A stretch of DNA of 64,000 bases from Cyclobacterium amurskyense (GCF_001050135.1 NZ_CP012040.1:5969001-6033000); one strand, 5' to 3'. Counted from the stretch's first letter, positions 52,693 to 62,094 are shown. Notes: generated by a model from the letters alone, not told the origin. A program made the numbers and translations.

Positions 52693-53130
52693 TTAGGACA
52701 ATATAATAAATTGATTTTTAATACTTGGATCAGTTTTGGTATCCAAAACATAATTCAAAGATTTAAATAACAAGGTTTTTAAATCCGTATATGAAGCGGG
52801 CTTTTGGATGTATTGATTGGCTCCGTTATTCTTCAATAAATCTATCACATTCTGATCATTGATGGTAGAAAAAATTATAATTCCAATCTCAGAAAATTCA
52901 GGAATATTTCGAATATCGGTTAGACAATCAAACCCATTCAGCAAAGGCATATATAAGTCAAGAAAAATAGCGTCAGGTAAAGGGCTATCAGATTTAAGAC
53001 TTTTCATTAGTTCAACTCCATTCCCAAACTGGCTTATAAAATGATCATAAGGGAATTTGGCTAACCCCTCAATAAACATTTCCCTATCATCTCTATCATC
53101 ATCAGCAATAAACAGCCGAAGTTCGTCCAT
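52693..53130 (-). CDS. Stand-alone response regulator (Rcp1-type receiver)
   Basis: The 145-residue protein is one receiver domain. The acidic pocket is FIADDDRDD at the N-terminus, the phosphorylated aspartate is in AIFLDLYMP, a serine switch is in IIIFSTI, and the lysine is in YIQKPASY. It ends KNQFIILS after a short linker. No output domain is present, so it signals by protein contact. It lies 266 bp upstream of the PAS kinase in the same direction, so it may be its partner. Two paralogues lie at 56310 and 60378. Confidence 0.9.
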   Translation of the reverse strand: MDELRLFIADDDRDDREMFIEGLAKFPYDHFISQFGNGVELMKSLKSDSPLPDAIFLDLYMPLLNGFDCLTDIRNIPEFSEIGIIIFSTINDQNVIDLLKNNGANQYIQKPASYTDLKTLLFKSLNYVLDTKTDPSIKNQFIILS

Positions 53131-53154
53131 ATCAATATTGTGTTATTATTATCG

Positions 53155-53670
53155 CTAATGCTCTTCAATTGAAATTTTCAAATCGCCCTGAGTTCCTAAA
53201 TCTTGGCTATTTCCTGTAACTGCACTAATCCCCATCTTCAATAAATTAATAAACTTACCATTTTCTGTATCCCAATAATGTGCTTCTTTTGGTATAACTT
53301 TAATTGCTGTCAAATCAGGGTCACTTACTCCATCAAACCATGCATTGTCAGCTTTTTCATAGTAACGTTCCAAAATCACTCTTCCCTTATAAACAATAGC
53401 CTGGCCAAATATGGTCAAAAACTTCATTTCTTTCGGATTGGAATAAATCAATTGAACACTATTGTCTGTATCAATATTTTGATTGTGTACACTTTTTTCA
53501 CTGCTTAAAAACCAGATACAACCTTCATCATCAACTTCCTTAGTGCTCATTGGTACAGTGTGCGGAGGTAAAGACTTAAGGCTTGTCTCCAATATGGCTA
53601 TCTGAATACCTTCAGCCAATTCTTTTAACTTGTCTATGGCTTCTCTATTAAATAAGTTTTCTTTACTCAT
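53155..53670 (-). CDS. Pyridoxamine 5'-phosphate oxidase-like general stress protein
   Basis: I chose the ATG at 53670 (MSKENLFNREAID); one more ATG lies at 53679. The protein of about 171 residues has the split-barrel FMN-binding fold. AILETSLKSLPPHTVPMST, then DDEGCIWFLSSEKSVHNQN and VQLIYSNPKEMKFLTIFGQA match the GSP26 family. VILERYYEKADNAWFDG is typical of the long form. It lies 24 bp upstream of the receiver gene in the same direction, so the two may share a transcript. Its substrate is unknown. Confidence 0.9.
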   Translation of the reverse strand: MSKENLFNREAIDKLKELAEGIQIAILETSLKSLPPHTVPMSTKEVDDEGCIWFLSSEKSVHNQNIDTDNSVQLIYSNPKEMKFLTIFGQAIVYKGRVILERYYEKADNAWFDGVSDPDLTAIKVIPKEAHYWDTENGKFINLLKMGISAVTGNSQDLGTQGDLKISIEEH

Positions 53671-53892
53671 AAATATCATTTTTATTTTGATCTAAAGATA
53701 AAGCTCATAACTCCGATAGCTTGCAAATATTGAATCAGAAATTAACTCAAAAAAGTAAAAATTTACATAAGTGAGATCTATTACAGCGTTTGACCAACTT
53801 CATAAATAGATGGCTACAATGCCGGTTACATAAGTTCCCAGTGCATTTGAATAAAGCCCCCTATTTAAGCACTTGTGAAGTAAATTACATTT

Positions 53893-54080
53893 GATTGATT
53901 TTAGCAAAAGACAATCTATTACTTGCTGAAATAGCTTCAAAATACCCCATCGTTGCTGTTTTCAATTTCACCATAGCGGTGCTATGCTAAAATCTCCAAA
54001 CAGGTTGATTTTCTTAAGATTGCAACCCTTCCCATAAACACGGGACAGGCGAAAAAATCCTATTACATAATCCAGGTTTA
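53893..54080 (-). mobile_element. TIR element copy 9, degenerate
   Basis: This copy spans about 53893-54077. It has decayed ends (GATTTTAGCAAAAG on the left, ATAATCCAGGT on the right), lacks the CCTGAC/GTCAGG hairpin, and has many substitutions. TTA follows on the right, but the left flank reads TTT, so no exact target duplication is left. Confidence 0.75.
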
Positions 54081-54290
54081 AAAATTTCACCTCGATATGA
54101 AAGAGAACTTAATTGAATGATTTTAAAATACCGTTGACCTTAACAGCCAAGAATTTATCAGTATTAAAATGAAAAAAAATAGACACCGGCCATTGCAATA
54201 AAATATAAATTTTAGAGCTAATAATATATTTTTTTGAAGCTATTCCTAAATAAAATTAGCATTTATTTTACGCAAAAAACATTGAAAACA

Positions 54291-56123
54291 ATGGAAGTAG
54301 CTACTATAAAAAAAGATGAAATTTTGCTTGATGGGATGGGTGCAATACCATCTCAAAGCAAAGGAACCACATTCCGTGTTTGGGCTCCAAATGTTGAAAA
54401 TGTCGCTGTGGTAGGTGATTTTAATAATTGGGATGAAATTAAGGACCGTATGAACTCAGAAAACAACGGATATTGGTCTTTGCATATTCCTTCCGCTAAA
54501 ATCGGGGCGGAATATAAATTTTCACTTCAGTCAAACGGAAATAATATGCTGAAAAATGATCCTTATGCAAGGCAAATGACACATAGCAGTGGCAACTCCG
54601 TGATTGCAAAGAGAGCATTTGATTGGAACAATGACAATTTTAAGGTACCAAGCCTCAATCAGTTGGTTATTTATGAAATGCATATTGGTACTTTCCATCC
54701 GAAAACCAATTCAGGAGAACAGGGAATGGGAACATTTATCAGTGCTATTGAAAAACTACCTTATCTCAAAGAATTGGGAATCAATGCCATTGAAATCATG
54801 CCCATAGCAGAGTTTGCCGGTGGAATATCTTGGGGTTATAACCCTTCAGCTCCTTTTGCTATAGAAACAGATTACGGATCTCCAGAGGATTTCGCTTCTT
54901 TCGTAGATGCTGCCCACAAATACGGAATGGCCGTAATTATGGATGTGGTTTATAACCACTTTGGATCAACTGAATCAGATTTATGGCAATTTGATGGATG
55001 GGGTGAAAATGAAAATGGGGGCATCTACTTCTATAATGACTATCGGGCAGAAACCCCTTGGGGACATACAAGACCAGATTTTGGACGTGCAGAAGTTCGA
55101 CAGTATATTAGAGACAATGCTCTGATGTGGTTAGAGGATTATCGTTGCGATGGCTTGCGATGGGATGCTACTTCCTACCTACGTTTTGTCGAAGGAGGTA
55201 CTGGTTTTGAAAGGAATGAAATTCTGGAAGCCAAAAAGATGATTCAGGATATTAACGGTGAGATTCGCACAAAATACCCAGAAAAAATATTAATCGCTGA
55301 AGATTTGAATGCCGATACCATAGTTACACAAGATTCAATTTACGGCGGTCTAAATTTCCATGCTCAATGGGATTCTCATTTCGTTCATAAAGTAAGGAAC
55401 ATTTTAATTATAGGGGAAGATAACCACCGCAATTTGCAAGAGGTGGTCAATGCTTTGACTTTTAAATACAACGAGGATGTTTTTGAAAGAATCATTTATA
55501 CAGAATCACATGACGAAGTGGCCAATGGGAATTCAAGAGTTCCAGAAGAAATTCAACCAGGAGAAGCTAATGGAGAATTCGCGAAAAAACGCTCGATTCT
55601 TGGTGCAACATTAATTTTTACATCTCCTGGAATTCCAATGCTATTTCAAGGTCAAGAATTTTTAGAAGATGGGTATTTCGATGACAATCAAGGCTTGGAC
55701 TGGGAGAAAGCTTCCCATTTTGAGGGCATTGGTAAATTATACCAAGACTTAATCAAAAGGCGATTAAGCCAAGACGATCACCTGCAAGGATTGCAAGGTC
55801 AAGGCTTGGAAATCATTCATTTTAATCAGGAAAATAAAATGCTCGCCTTTCTAAGAACCCATGACCTTTATCCTGAAAATCCTGTTTTAGTTATTTTAAA
55901 TTTTTCGAATAGAAGGTTTAATGAATATGAAATAGGTGTTCCTATGGGAACTAACTGGGAGACCAATTTTAACAGTAGCTTTTCGGGATACGATGAAAAT
56001 GACTTTAATACCGAGATTACTGCCTTAAAGGTTTTAGAAAATTGTAATTATGACAACCAAGCACATACCTTAACCTTTTCTATTGCTGAATATGCTGCAT
56101 TAATAATTACTAGAAACCAGTGA
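54291..56123 (+). CDS. GH13 alpha-glucan branching-type enzyme
   Basis: I chose the ATG at 54291 (MEVATIKKDEILL); a TTG at 54234 would add 19 residues. The protein of about 610 residues has an N-terminal CBM48 domain (TTFRVWAPNVENVAVVGDFN). A GH13 barrel follows, with DVVYNHFG, the nucleophile in CDGLRWDATSYL, the acid in ILIAEDLNAD, and ESHDEVANG. The C-terminal domain ends in FSIAEYAALII. CBM48 plus these motifs fit branching or related alpha-glucan enzymes, but the exact reaction (branching against trehalose-type) is not certain. A terminator follows. Confidence 0.85.
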   Translation: MEVATIKKDEILLDGMGAIPSQSKGTTFRVWAPNVENVAVVGDFNNWDEIKDRMNSENNGYWSLHIPSAKIGAEYKFSLQSNGNNMLKNDPYARQMTHSSGNSVIAKRAFDWNNDNFKVPSLNQLVIYEMHIGTFHPKTNSGEQGMGTFISAIEKLPYLKELGINAIEIMPIAEFAGGISWGYNPSAPFAIETDYGSPEDFASFVDAAHKYGMAVIMDVVYNHFGSTESDLWQFDGWGENENGGIYFYNDYRAETPWGHTRPDFGRAEVRQYIRDNALMWLEDYRCDGLRWDATSYLRFVEGGTGFERNEILEAKKMIQDINGEIRTKYPEKILIAEDLNADTIVTQDSIYGGLNFHAQWDSHFVHKVRNILIIGEDNHRNLQEVVNALTFKYNEDVFERIIYTESHDEVANGNSRVPEEIQPGEANGEFAKKRSILGATLIFTSPGIPMLFQGQEFLEDGYFDDNQGLDWEKASHFEGIGKLYQDLIKRRLSQDDHLQGLQGQGLEIIHFNQENKMLAFLRTHDLYPENPVLVILNFSNRRFNEYEIGVPMGTNWETNFNSSFSGYDENDFNTEITALKVLENCNYDNQAHTLTFSIAEYAALIITRNQ

Positions 56124-56168
56124 TGATTTTTAATATCCTATCACAAAAACATCAATTCAGATAAAATA

Positions 56169-56219
56169 AATTTCACTTTGAATAAAAGCTGTGAAAAGGC
56201 TTTTATTCAAAGTGAAATT
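56169..56219 (+). terminator. Terminator after the GH13 gene
   Basis: AATTTCACTTTGAATAAAAG and its complement (CTTTTATTCAAAGTGAAATT) form a long perfect stem starting about 45 bp after the stop. The T-rich tail is weak, but the stem is strong and symmetric. Confidence 0.7.
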
Positions 56220-56309
56220 AAAGCAAACGAGATCACTTTTATCAACTAAATCACATTTGCCTATGGTCAGTACTACTAAATAATCATTAATGTTAGATCC
56301 AAACTAAGA

Positions 56310-56759
56310 TTATGCCTGAATCACAAAATTATGGCTATCAAGGGCTGAACAGGGATCATTCCAGTCAGTATCCAATGTATTTTTAAGAATCTTTTTCATT
56401 TCTTCGTGACTAAATGGCTTTTGAATATAGGCATTTGCACCAAGTTGATAGGATTTATTTACATCTGCAGGATTGAAAGAGGTTGAAAAAATAATTACAC
56501 AAATATCCTTCAACCGAACATTAGTTCGGATTTCTTTCAAACACTCAAACCCATTCTTTAAAGGCATATTGAGATCCAAAAACAGAATGTCTGGCAATTC
56601 TGCATTTTCATCCTTAAGGTAATCCATTAATTGGACTCCTCCCTCGAAAATAATTGTCTTAACATTAACATTTAGCGCTGTTATTGATTCCTGAAAGAGC
56701 TCACAATCGTCTGGATCATCATCAGCCAAAACAAGTAAACTATTATTTATTGTCTTCAT
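56310..56759 (-). CDS. Stand-alone response regulator (Rcp1-type receiver)
   Basis: The 149-residue receiver has the acidic pocket VLADDDPDD, the phosphorylated aspartate in ILFLDLNMP, the switch serine in VIIFSTSF, and the lysine in YIQKPFSH. It ends SHNFVIQA. It has no output domain and is not next to a kinase gene; the PAS kinase lies 4 kb away. It is convergent with the GH13 gene. It is closely related in layout to the receivers at 52693 and 60378. Confidence 0.9.
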   Translation of the reverse strand: MKTINNSLLVLADDDPDDCELFQESITALNVNVKTIIFEGGVQLMDYLKDENAELPDILFLDLNMPLKNGFECLKEIRTNVRLKDICVIIFSTSFNPADVNKSYQLGANAYIQKPFSHEEMKKILKNTLDTDWNDPCSALDSHNFVIQA

Positions 56760-57011
56760 GTCTTATCTTAAATTTGGCATTACAAAGTAACCTTTTACTT
56801 CGAAGATCTTTTTCAAAGTGGAATAAAGTTGTAAAGAAAATTCCTTTGCAAAATCTAGATAAAAAGCTAATCTTCAAAAATAAGACCAAATAGGACAGTT
56901 AAGCCCTATTTTTATGGATTTATTTAAGCATTTGGCACAGCACTTGCCTATTCAAACCAGTCATAACCTAGCAGTTAGAAAATTGAAAGTCTAGGAAAAA
57001 AATCAAAATAT

Positions 57012-57752
57012 ATGATAGTCAAAAAATCACCACAAGGACATCACATCATATACCAAGCAGCCCATGGCTTGTTGGCCGGTAAAATTGCTCAGCAATTAAA
57101 AAGGAAATACAGACCAAAACTTTGGCTTGAAACTTTAATAGCTATCGTAGAACACGATGATTTACAACTTAACTTTAAGGACAACAATTACTTGTCTGAC
57201 ATTGGTATGCCCAAGGACTTTACTGAAGACAAGCAAAATTCGTCAATGATATTAAAAAGGTTGAAACGAATAATGAGCCATGCAAACAGCAAATCATCAT
57301 GGACGACTTTACTCGTGTCTTTCCACATTGAATATTTGTATAGAAGTGTGAAAGATCAGAGCAAAGGCCTAAAAGACTTTTTAAAAAATCAGGAGCAACT
57401 TCGAAATAAAATTTTAAAGGAACATAACACCTCTAAGACCGAAGCTTACTCAATCTATCAGGTTTTACTTTTCTGTGATCGCTTGTCTTTGATATTGTGC
57501 AAAAATGAAATTCCAGATGCCGGAAGAAAAATTGAAATTAATACGTCAATAGATAATAAGACCTATTTCCTTCATCAAAAAGACAATGGTATTGTAACTG
57601 TCGAACCATGGTGTTTTGAACAAAACAAATTTGAAATTTCAATTGAAGAGATTATTTTAAAACAAACAAAATTTAATGACCAAAATGAACTTAAAGAAGC
57701 TTTAGAAGCTGCTAATAAAAGCAAAATCTCCTGGAATATTGAAAAGCAATAA
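57012..57752 (+). CDS. DUF3891 protein
   Basis: The 246-residue protein matches DUF3891. QGHHIIYQAAHGLLAGKIAQ at the N-terminus and ETLIAIVEHDDLQLNF are the typical motif pair, with the HGLLAG and EHDD residues resembling HD-type metal ligands. A mostly helical middle part follows, then a strand-rich end (ETCTV-like segment, KNDNGIVTVEPWCFE). The family is uncharacterised; the motifs suggest a metal-dependent hydrolase-like fold, which is inference. It is a single-gene unit. Confidence 0.82.
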   Translation: MIVKKSPQGHHIIYQAAHGLLAGKIAQQLKRKYRPKLWLETLIAIVEHDDLQLNFKDNNYLSDIGMPKDFTEDKQNSSMILKRLKRIMSHANSKSSWTTLLVSFHIEYLYRSVKDQSKGLKDFLKNQEQLRNKILKEHNTSKTEAYSIYQVLLFCDRLSLILCKNEIPDAGRKIEINTSIDNKTYFLHQKDNGIVTVEPWCFEQNKFEISIEEIILKQTKFNDQNELKEALEAANKSKISWNIEKQ

Positions 57753-57791
57753 GACCTAATCACTTTAATTTCAAAAATGCCAATTTAAATT

Positions 57792-58289
57792 TTATTTAAA
57801 ATAGATGATTTTTATTAACTGATCCCTTAACATCCAAGTCATTTCAATATGTAACTGTAGAATTTCAGCTATTGCGTCCAAAGAATCATTAGAATTAAGG
57901 TGGAAAGAATTGTGTTTTAAGTTTTTTCGGATGAATTTAATTATCATGTTATGATCTCGTAACAAGCCTCTAATTAAACATTCTGATCTATTAATGCTAG
58001 AATCAAATGCATTTAAAATTGAGCTTTTAAGCCCCTGTGTAAGACTCCCTTGATAGTTAAAGTTGATCTTTCTTATTTGACCATTTACAATGGTCAAAAC
58101 ATCATTTAATAATGAAAAATATTGCTTGAAAAAACAGTGGCCTCCATCATCTTTGGATAATAGCTTGGGAGCAGCCTCTTTGGCTTTAGCGTATAAAACG
58201 AGCTTATCTGTCAATAGCTGGTGAAAAATTTTTAAGTTAATTTTCTCACTCGAATCAGTTAGCGCGATATCTGTCTCTTTCAAATTCAT
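57792..58289 (-). CDS. Dps-like (ferritin-fold) protein without recognisable ferroxidase ligands
   Basis: I chose the ATG at 58289 (MNLKETDIALT). The protein of about 165 residues is all-helical. FHQLLTDKLVLYAKAKEA at the start, IRGLLRDHNMIIKFIRKNL in the middle and LQLHIEMTWMLRDQL at the end follow the order of Dps helices, and the last one resembles HEKMAWMLR. The usual ligand segments (KTKNFHWN and the DE pair of helix 2) are not recognisable. If the match is right it is a divergent member, perhaps without iron oxidation. This is a pattern-based assignment. Confidence 0.5.
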   Translation of the reverse strand: MNLKETDIALTDSSEKINLKIFHQLLTDKLVLYAKAKEAAPKLLSKDDGGHCFFKQYFSLLNDVLTIVNGQIRKINFNYQGSLTQGLKSSILNAFDSSINRSECLIRGLLRDHNMIIKFIRKNLKHNSFHLNSNDSLDAIAEILQLHIEMTWMLRDQLIKIIYFK

Positions 58290-58396
58290 TCTCAATATTA
58301 AATAGACACCACAATCGAATCACTCCTCCTATTTTTTTCCAGGTCAGCTTAATCAATCACTAACGCTTGAACTAATCACCATATAATTAGCTATAA

Positions 58397-58423
58397 AAAG
58401 CCGTCTATTCAATAGACGGCTTT
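58397..58423 (-). terminator. Terminator of the AraC regulator gene at 58568
   Basis: AAAGCCGTCTATT and AATAGACGGCTTT form a stem with a one-base loop. In the leftward direction TTTTTAT follows. It lies about 145 bp after the stop. Confidence 0.75.
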
Positions 58424-58567
58424 AGGTTGGTTGTGGTAATTAAAATAGTTGGTTTATTTATGCTATATCCTATAATTGCAATAGAAAGATTGCTTGCTTA
58501 TAAAGTCATGTCCAAAATTTTCTTGAAAACAAACATCGATGCCTATTACAAAATTAAGGTTAATCTT

Positions 58568-59596
58568 CTATGCTGATAAACTCATCAATTGTTGATGAAC
58601 TTTATATTCTTTTGGACTACAGTTGTACTTTTGCCTGAATATCTTTGAAAAATAGCTTCTGCTAGTAAAACCAACACTGTATACCACTTCAGAAATATTT
58701 AAATCTGAAGTCTTTATTAGTTCTTCAGCCTTCTCTACCCTTACTGCGCGGATATAATCACTTACAGTAGTTCCATGCATTAATTTGAAACCTTCTTGTA
58801 ACTTACCCGGTGCTAATCCAGAAAGACGGCTTAGTGTTGAAATACAATGCTGTGCCTCAGGAGAATTTTGAATATCTATTGAAATTTTACGGATAATATC
58901 CATTTCTTTTGAGTTCAAATTGCCCCTGTTAAAAGATCTGTTCTTAAGGTCATCTGAATGTTGTTGGATTTCATGAGCAAGAATCATGTGTACCAATCCT
59001 TCGATCATAAGACTCCTAACAATGCCTCTTTGCTGAATTGCCTCTAGCTGTTGAATCTTATCGGCTATTTTTAAATTGTACGAACCCACATAAATGGAAT
59101 TTTTTGGTCGATCACCATTTATGAATGATTTCTGAATTCTGTAATTTAGATTATGTTGCTTCAGGATGTTTTGATTTGATGAAGTTTTCACCACAATAAG
59201 AGAGATCTTAACGTGTTCATCTTTCTCAAAATACAGGCGATTTTCTTCAAATGCCCTATTTGTTAAAATACCCGTCTGGAAATTTTCCAATGTGTTTTTG
59301 GCTTGTTGGCTACCAAAACTATGAGAAACTTTCCCTTTCAAACAATAGGCAAAACAAATTGGTGGATTTTTTGATGTTCCTGCAAGTAGGGTAAAATCTT
59401 GCAAAAATTTTACATCAAATTCCAGTAGCGATATACCACTCTTGAAGGTAATACCTCTGATTCGCCCCTTGCCAAATTCATTGTCAATATCTAAAACATG
59501 CTCTTTGACCCCAATGCTAAGATTTCCATTGAAATTTTGATTTAACTCATCAAACATGTTTTTAATGGTCGTGGATGTAAGTGATATCGTAGTCAT
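58568..59596 (-). CDS. AraC-family transcriptional regulator
   Basis: I chose the ATG at 59596 (MTTISLTSTTIKN); the frame continues upstream to a TTG at 59650 but lacks a better start. The protein of about 342 residues has an N-terminal region with no recognised ligand fold (LEFDVKFLQDFTLLAGTSK). Near the C-terminus lies a clear AraC DNA-binding domain: LSRLSGLAPGKLQEGFKLMH and ISEVVYSVGFTSRSYFSKIF. Its target genes are not evident from its neighbours. Confidence 0.85.
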   Translation of the reverse strand: MTTISLTSTTIKNMFDELNQNFNGNLSIGVKEHVLDIDNEFGKGRIRGITFKSGISLLEFDVKFLQDFTLLAGTSKNPPICFAYCLKGKVSHSFGSQQAKNTLENFQTGILTNRAFEENRLYFEKDEHVKISLIVVKTSSNQNILKQHNLNYRIQKSFINGDRPKNSIYVGSYNLKIADKIQQLEAIQQRGIVRSLMIEGLVHMILAHEIQQHSDDLKNRSFNRGNLNSKEMDIIRKISIDIQNSPEAQHCISTLSRLSGLAPGKLQEGFKLMHGTTVSDYIRAVRVEKAEELIKTSDLNISEVVYSVGFTSRSYFSKIFRQKYNCSPKEYKVHQQLMSLSA

Positions 59597-59941
59597 GTTG
59601 TTACAAATAGGGTTAAACATTAATAAATTGATCCTCATTTCAAAAAGCAATGCACCAATTCAAAATAAAATATTGACATTTCTAAAAAACTGAAAATCAA
59701 AACTTGCAGTAATTGAAATATCCATCTTTTAAAACAAATTAGACCGCAGATAAAAAATATCATCTTAGATCTTTTACAAATATCACCTATAGGCACTCAA
59801 CTTAAGTTACAGAACTTTGGGTTTACGTTACAAAATTTTACGTTTCATCTTAAAAATTGCGAAATATTTACAATTGTTATTCAATATTCTTCTAAAACAA
59901 TTTACATAAACAGCTAAAGCACAACTTATTATACAATACAT

Positions 59942-60156
59942 ACCAGGTTTTATAAATAGTTTGGTCTCCGTCCTGACAATTGTCAAGGGTGAAGCCTGTC
60001 CCGTGATTACGGGAAGTGTTGCAATCGCAAGACAATCAGGTTGTTTGGAGATTTTAGCATAGCACCGCTATGGTGAAATTGAAAACAGCAACGAAGTGGC
60101 TAATTTTAAAGCGATTTCAGCACGTAATAGAATGTCTATTGCATATTTCGGGTTAA
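59942..60156 (+). mobile_element. TIR element copy 10, left end degenerate
   Basis: The copy spans about 59942-60153. The left end (ACCAGGTTTTATAAATAG) is altered, but the right end CTATTGCATATTTCGGGT is intact and followed by TAA. No matching left duplication is seen. The interior carries the hairpins of the family with a few changes (CCTGACAATTGTCAAGG). Confidence 0.78.
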
Positions 60157-60377
60157 AGAAAGATTTTAACTACAATCCTAAAAGAATTAACAAACCTACT
60201 TTTGGAAAGAGGGAAAAGTAACATCAGTAAAATGTTAAAAAATCTTATTTTGAGAGCTTGAAAAAAAATAAATTGAGGACATTTTTTGAATGATGGTCTT
60301 TGCTCCTATTACAGCCCATCCTTAATTTTTCAAAAGATTTTCGCTAAACTTTATATTTTAAAAGTATTTCACTCAGG

Positions 60378-60824
60378 TTAAAACCGGAACATAAAAGTGT
60401 TTCTATTCATGTTTGAAGTGTGGTATTGCCAGTTTATTTGCAACACTTTCTCAATCACCTCTTTAAGCTTACCAAAGCTTGCTGGTTTATTTATATAAAT
60501 ATTAGCACCATTAACAAAAGTTTCCTCAATATCCTGTTCAGATGAAGAAGTAGAATAAATTGCAATGATGAGATCTTTTAAAACGTTATTTTGACGAATT
60601 TCCTGCAAACACTGCATCCCGTTCTTAATTGGCATATTTAGATCCAAAAAGATCAAATTAGGTTGCACTATGCCTGGATGAAAGAGAAAGTCCATTAATT
60701 CTTGACCATCCTTAAATATGGCAAGTTGGGTTTTAATAGCAAGTTGTTTGATTGCTTCTTCAAAAAGCATTCTATCATCTTCATCGTCATCAGCAAGAGC
60801 AACATTCAGAAAATTGGTTTCCAT
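60378..60824 (-). CDS. Stand-alone response regulator (Rcp1-type receiver)
   Basis: The 148-residue receiver has ALADDDEDDRMLF as acidic pocket, LIFLDLNMP with the phosphorylated aspartate, IAIYSTSS with the switch serine and YINKPASF with the lysine. It ends RNTFMFRF. It lies 9 bp downstream of the AraC-type gene at 60834, with which it is probably co-transcribed. Its upstream kinase is not evident; the PAS kinase at 49893 is a candidate. Confidence 0.9.
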   Translation of the reverse strand: METNFLNVALADDDEDDRMLFEEAIKQLAIKTQLAIFKDGQELMDFLFHPGIVQPNLIFLDLNMPIKNGMQCLQEIRQNNVLKDLIIAIYSTSSSEQDIEETFVNGANIYINKPASFGKLKEVIEKVLQINWQYHTSNMNRNTFMFRF

Positions 60825-60833
60825 TTAAAGGGA

Positions 60834-61400
60834 TTAAAAATTAACACTTTGTTGTGAATTCGCTTTTTTTCGTTTCATTATCCGTTGAAAACTGCTGGGT
60901 GTAAGCCCTGTTGTTTTTTTAAATTGCCCTGACAAATGAGATACACTACTGTAATTTAAACGATAAGCAATTTCAGTTAGGGTCAATTCCTCATCACACA
61001 GCAACTCCTTCACAATATCCACTTTTCTTAAGATCACAAAATTTTCTATGGATGAATAGGTATTCTCTGAAAAAACAGAGGACAGATAAGAATAAGTATA
61101 GTTAAGCTTATCTGACAAATAACTTGACACCTTCAAAATTCGGGCATTCTCATCATTCAACATTTCATCAATAGTATTTTTAATCCGATCTACAAGTGTT
61201 TCCTTTTCATCGTTCAAAATTGTAACACCATATTGTTTTAAGGCAATATACAGTGCCTCTCTCGTCTCAACCGGCAACTTCTCCAAAACATCTATTTCTC
61301 CCAAATCCTTTAAAGAGAATGGGATTTGAAGTTTTTCCAGTTGTTCTTTCACGACAGTTTCGCAGATAACTTTATAATTATATCTCAGGTAAATTTTCAC
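60834..61400 (-). CDS. AraC-family HTH regulator with a short N-terminal domain
   Basis: The 188-residue protein starts at a GTG (61400). The N-terminal part (KIYLRYNYKVICETVVKEQ) resembles the small domain found in a group of Bacteroidetes AraC regulators, often with metal-binding cysteines, here mostly lost. The C-terminal DNA-binding domain has LSDKLNYTYSYLSSVFSEN and LTEIAYRLNYSSVSHLSGQF. It is encoded directly upstream of a stand-alone receiver in the same operon, so it may be part of that phosphorelay output. This is inference. Confidence 0.85.
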   Translation of the reverse strand: MKIYLRYNYKVICETVVKEQLEKLQIPFSLKDLGEIDVLEKLPVETREALYIALKQYGVTILNDEKETLVDRIKNTIDEMLNDENARILKVSSYLSDKLNYTYSYLSSVFSENTYSSIENFVILRKVDIVKELLCDEELTLTEIAYRLNYSSVSHLSGQFKKTTGLTPSSFQRIMKRKKANSQQSVNF

Positions 61401-61630
61401 TAAAAAAAGGGGCCAATTAAAGATTTTCCTCAGAATTTAAAGCAAGATAATCACAAATTCTATAATAAGAGTGTGAATTTTTAATATTCCCGTGTGATAT
61501 TCATTTTGGGTAACCTTAAGGTAAAAACTTTAATACCTATTACTTACCAAGGATTTCAATCAAAATAGCTGATCATGAAGGCTTAAACCTCCAATATATT
61601 TCATTAATCAGTAAAAAATCGAAGCATAAA

Positions 61631-61663
61631 AAAGCGGATTTTCTGTGTAAGAAAATCCGCTTT
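61631..61663 (-). terminator. Terminator of the small lipoprotein gene
   Basis: AAAGCGGATTTTC and GAAAATCCGCTTT form a stem, with T residues following in the leftward direction. It lies about 30 bp after the stop. Confidence 0.85.
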
Positions 61664-61690
61664 CTAAAATAGAATTAATTAGTTTTAAAA

Positions 61691-61882
61691 TTAATTGTCA
61701 TCGGTAGCATCATCTATCTCATCTTCAACCTCTTCCACACCCTCTTCGATAGCATCACCTGTATCTTCAACTGCTTCTTCAACTTTATCACTTGCACTTT
61801 CATTTTTGTCTCTACAACTTGTAAGTGATAGGAATGAGGTTGTCATTAATGCGATTAGGAAAATATTAATATAACGTTTCAT
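61691..61882 (-). CDS. Small acidic lipoprotein
   Basis: The 63-residue product has a lipoprotein signal peptide with Cys23 in LSLTSC. After the charged RDKNESASDK stretch the tail is repetitive and very acidic (VEEAVEDTGDAIEEGVEEVE). This resembles small stress-linked lipoproteins in Bacteroidetes. Its function is unknown. It lies 50 bp downstream of a DUF1328 gene and may share its transcript. Confidence 0.82.
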   Translation of the reverse strand: MKRYINIFLIALMTTSFLSLTSCRDKNESASDKVEEAVEDTGDAIEEGVEEVEDEIDDATDDN

Positions 61883-61932
61883 AATTTCTGTTTTAGTTTA
61901 ATTGATTTAAATTCAAATTAGATCTTAAAATA

Positions 61933-62094
61933 CTAAATCCCCTTTCTGCCGAAAATCAAGGAAATAAGGAACAATACAACGAAAATAAAGAAGATCACCT
62001 TAGCGATAGAAGCTGCTCCCTCAGCAACTCCACCAAACCCGAAAATAGCAGCAATAACTGCGATAATAATGAAAATGATTGTCCATCGTAGCAT
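61933..62094 (-). CDS. DUF1328 (YtjA-type) small membrane protein
   Basis: A 53-codon frame starts at ATG 62094 and reads MLRWTIIFIIIAVIAAIFGF, GGVAEGAASIAKVIFFIFVV, ending in SLIFGRKGI. It is a clear DUF1328 member and a paralogue of the one at 47420-47581. Two membrane helices flank the GFGG turn. It precedes the small acidic lipoprotein gene, a pairing consistent with envelope stress genes. Confidence 0.9.
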   Translation of the reverse strand: MLRWTIIFIIIAVIAAIFGFGGVAEGAASIAKVIFFIFVVLFLISLIFGRKGI

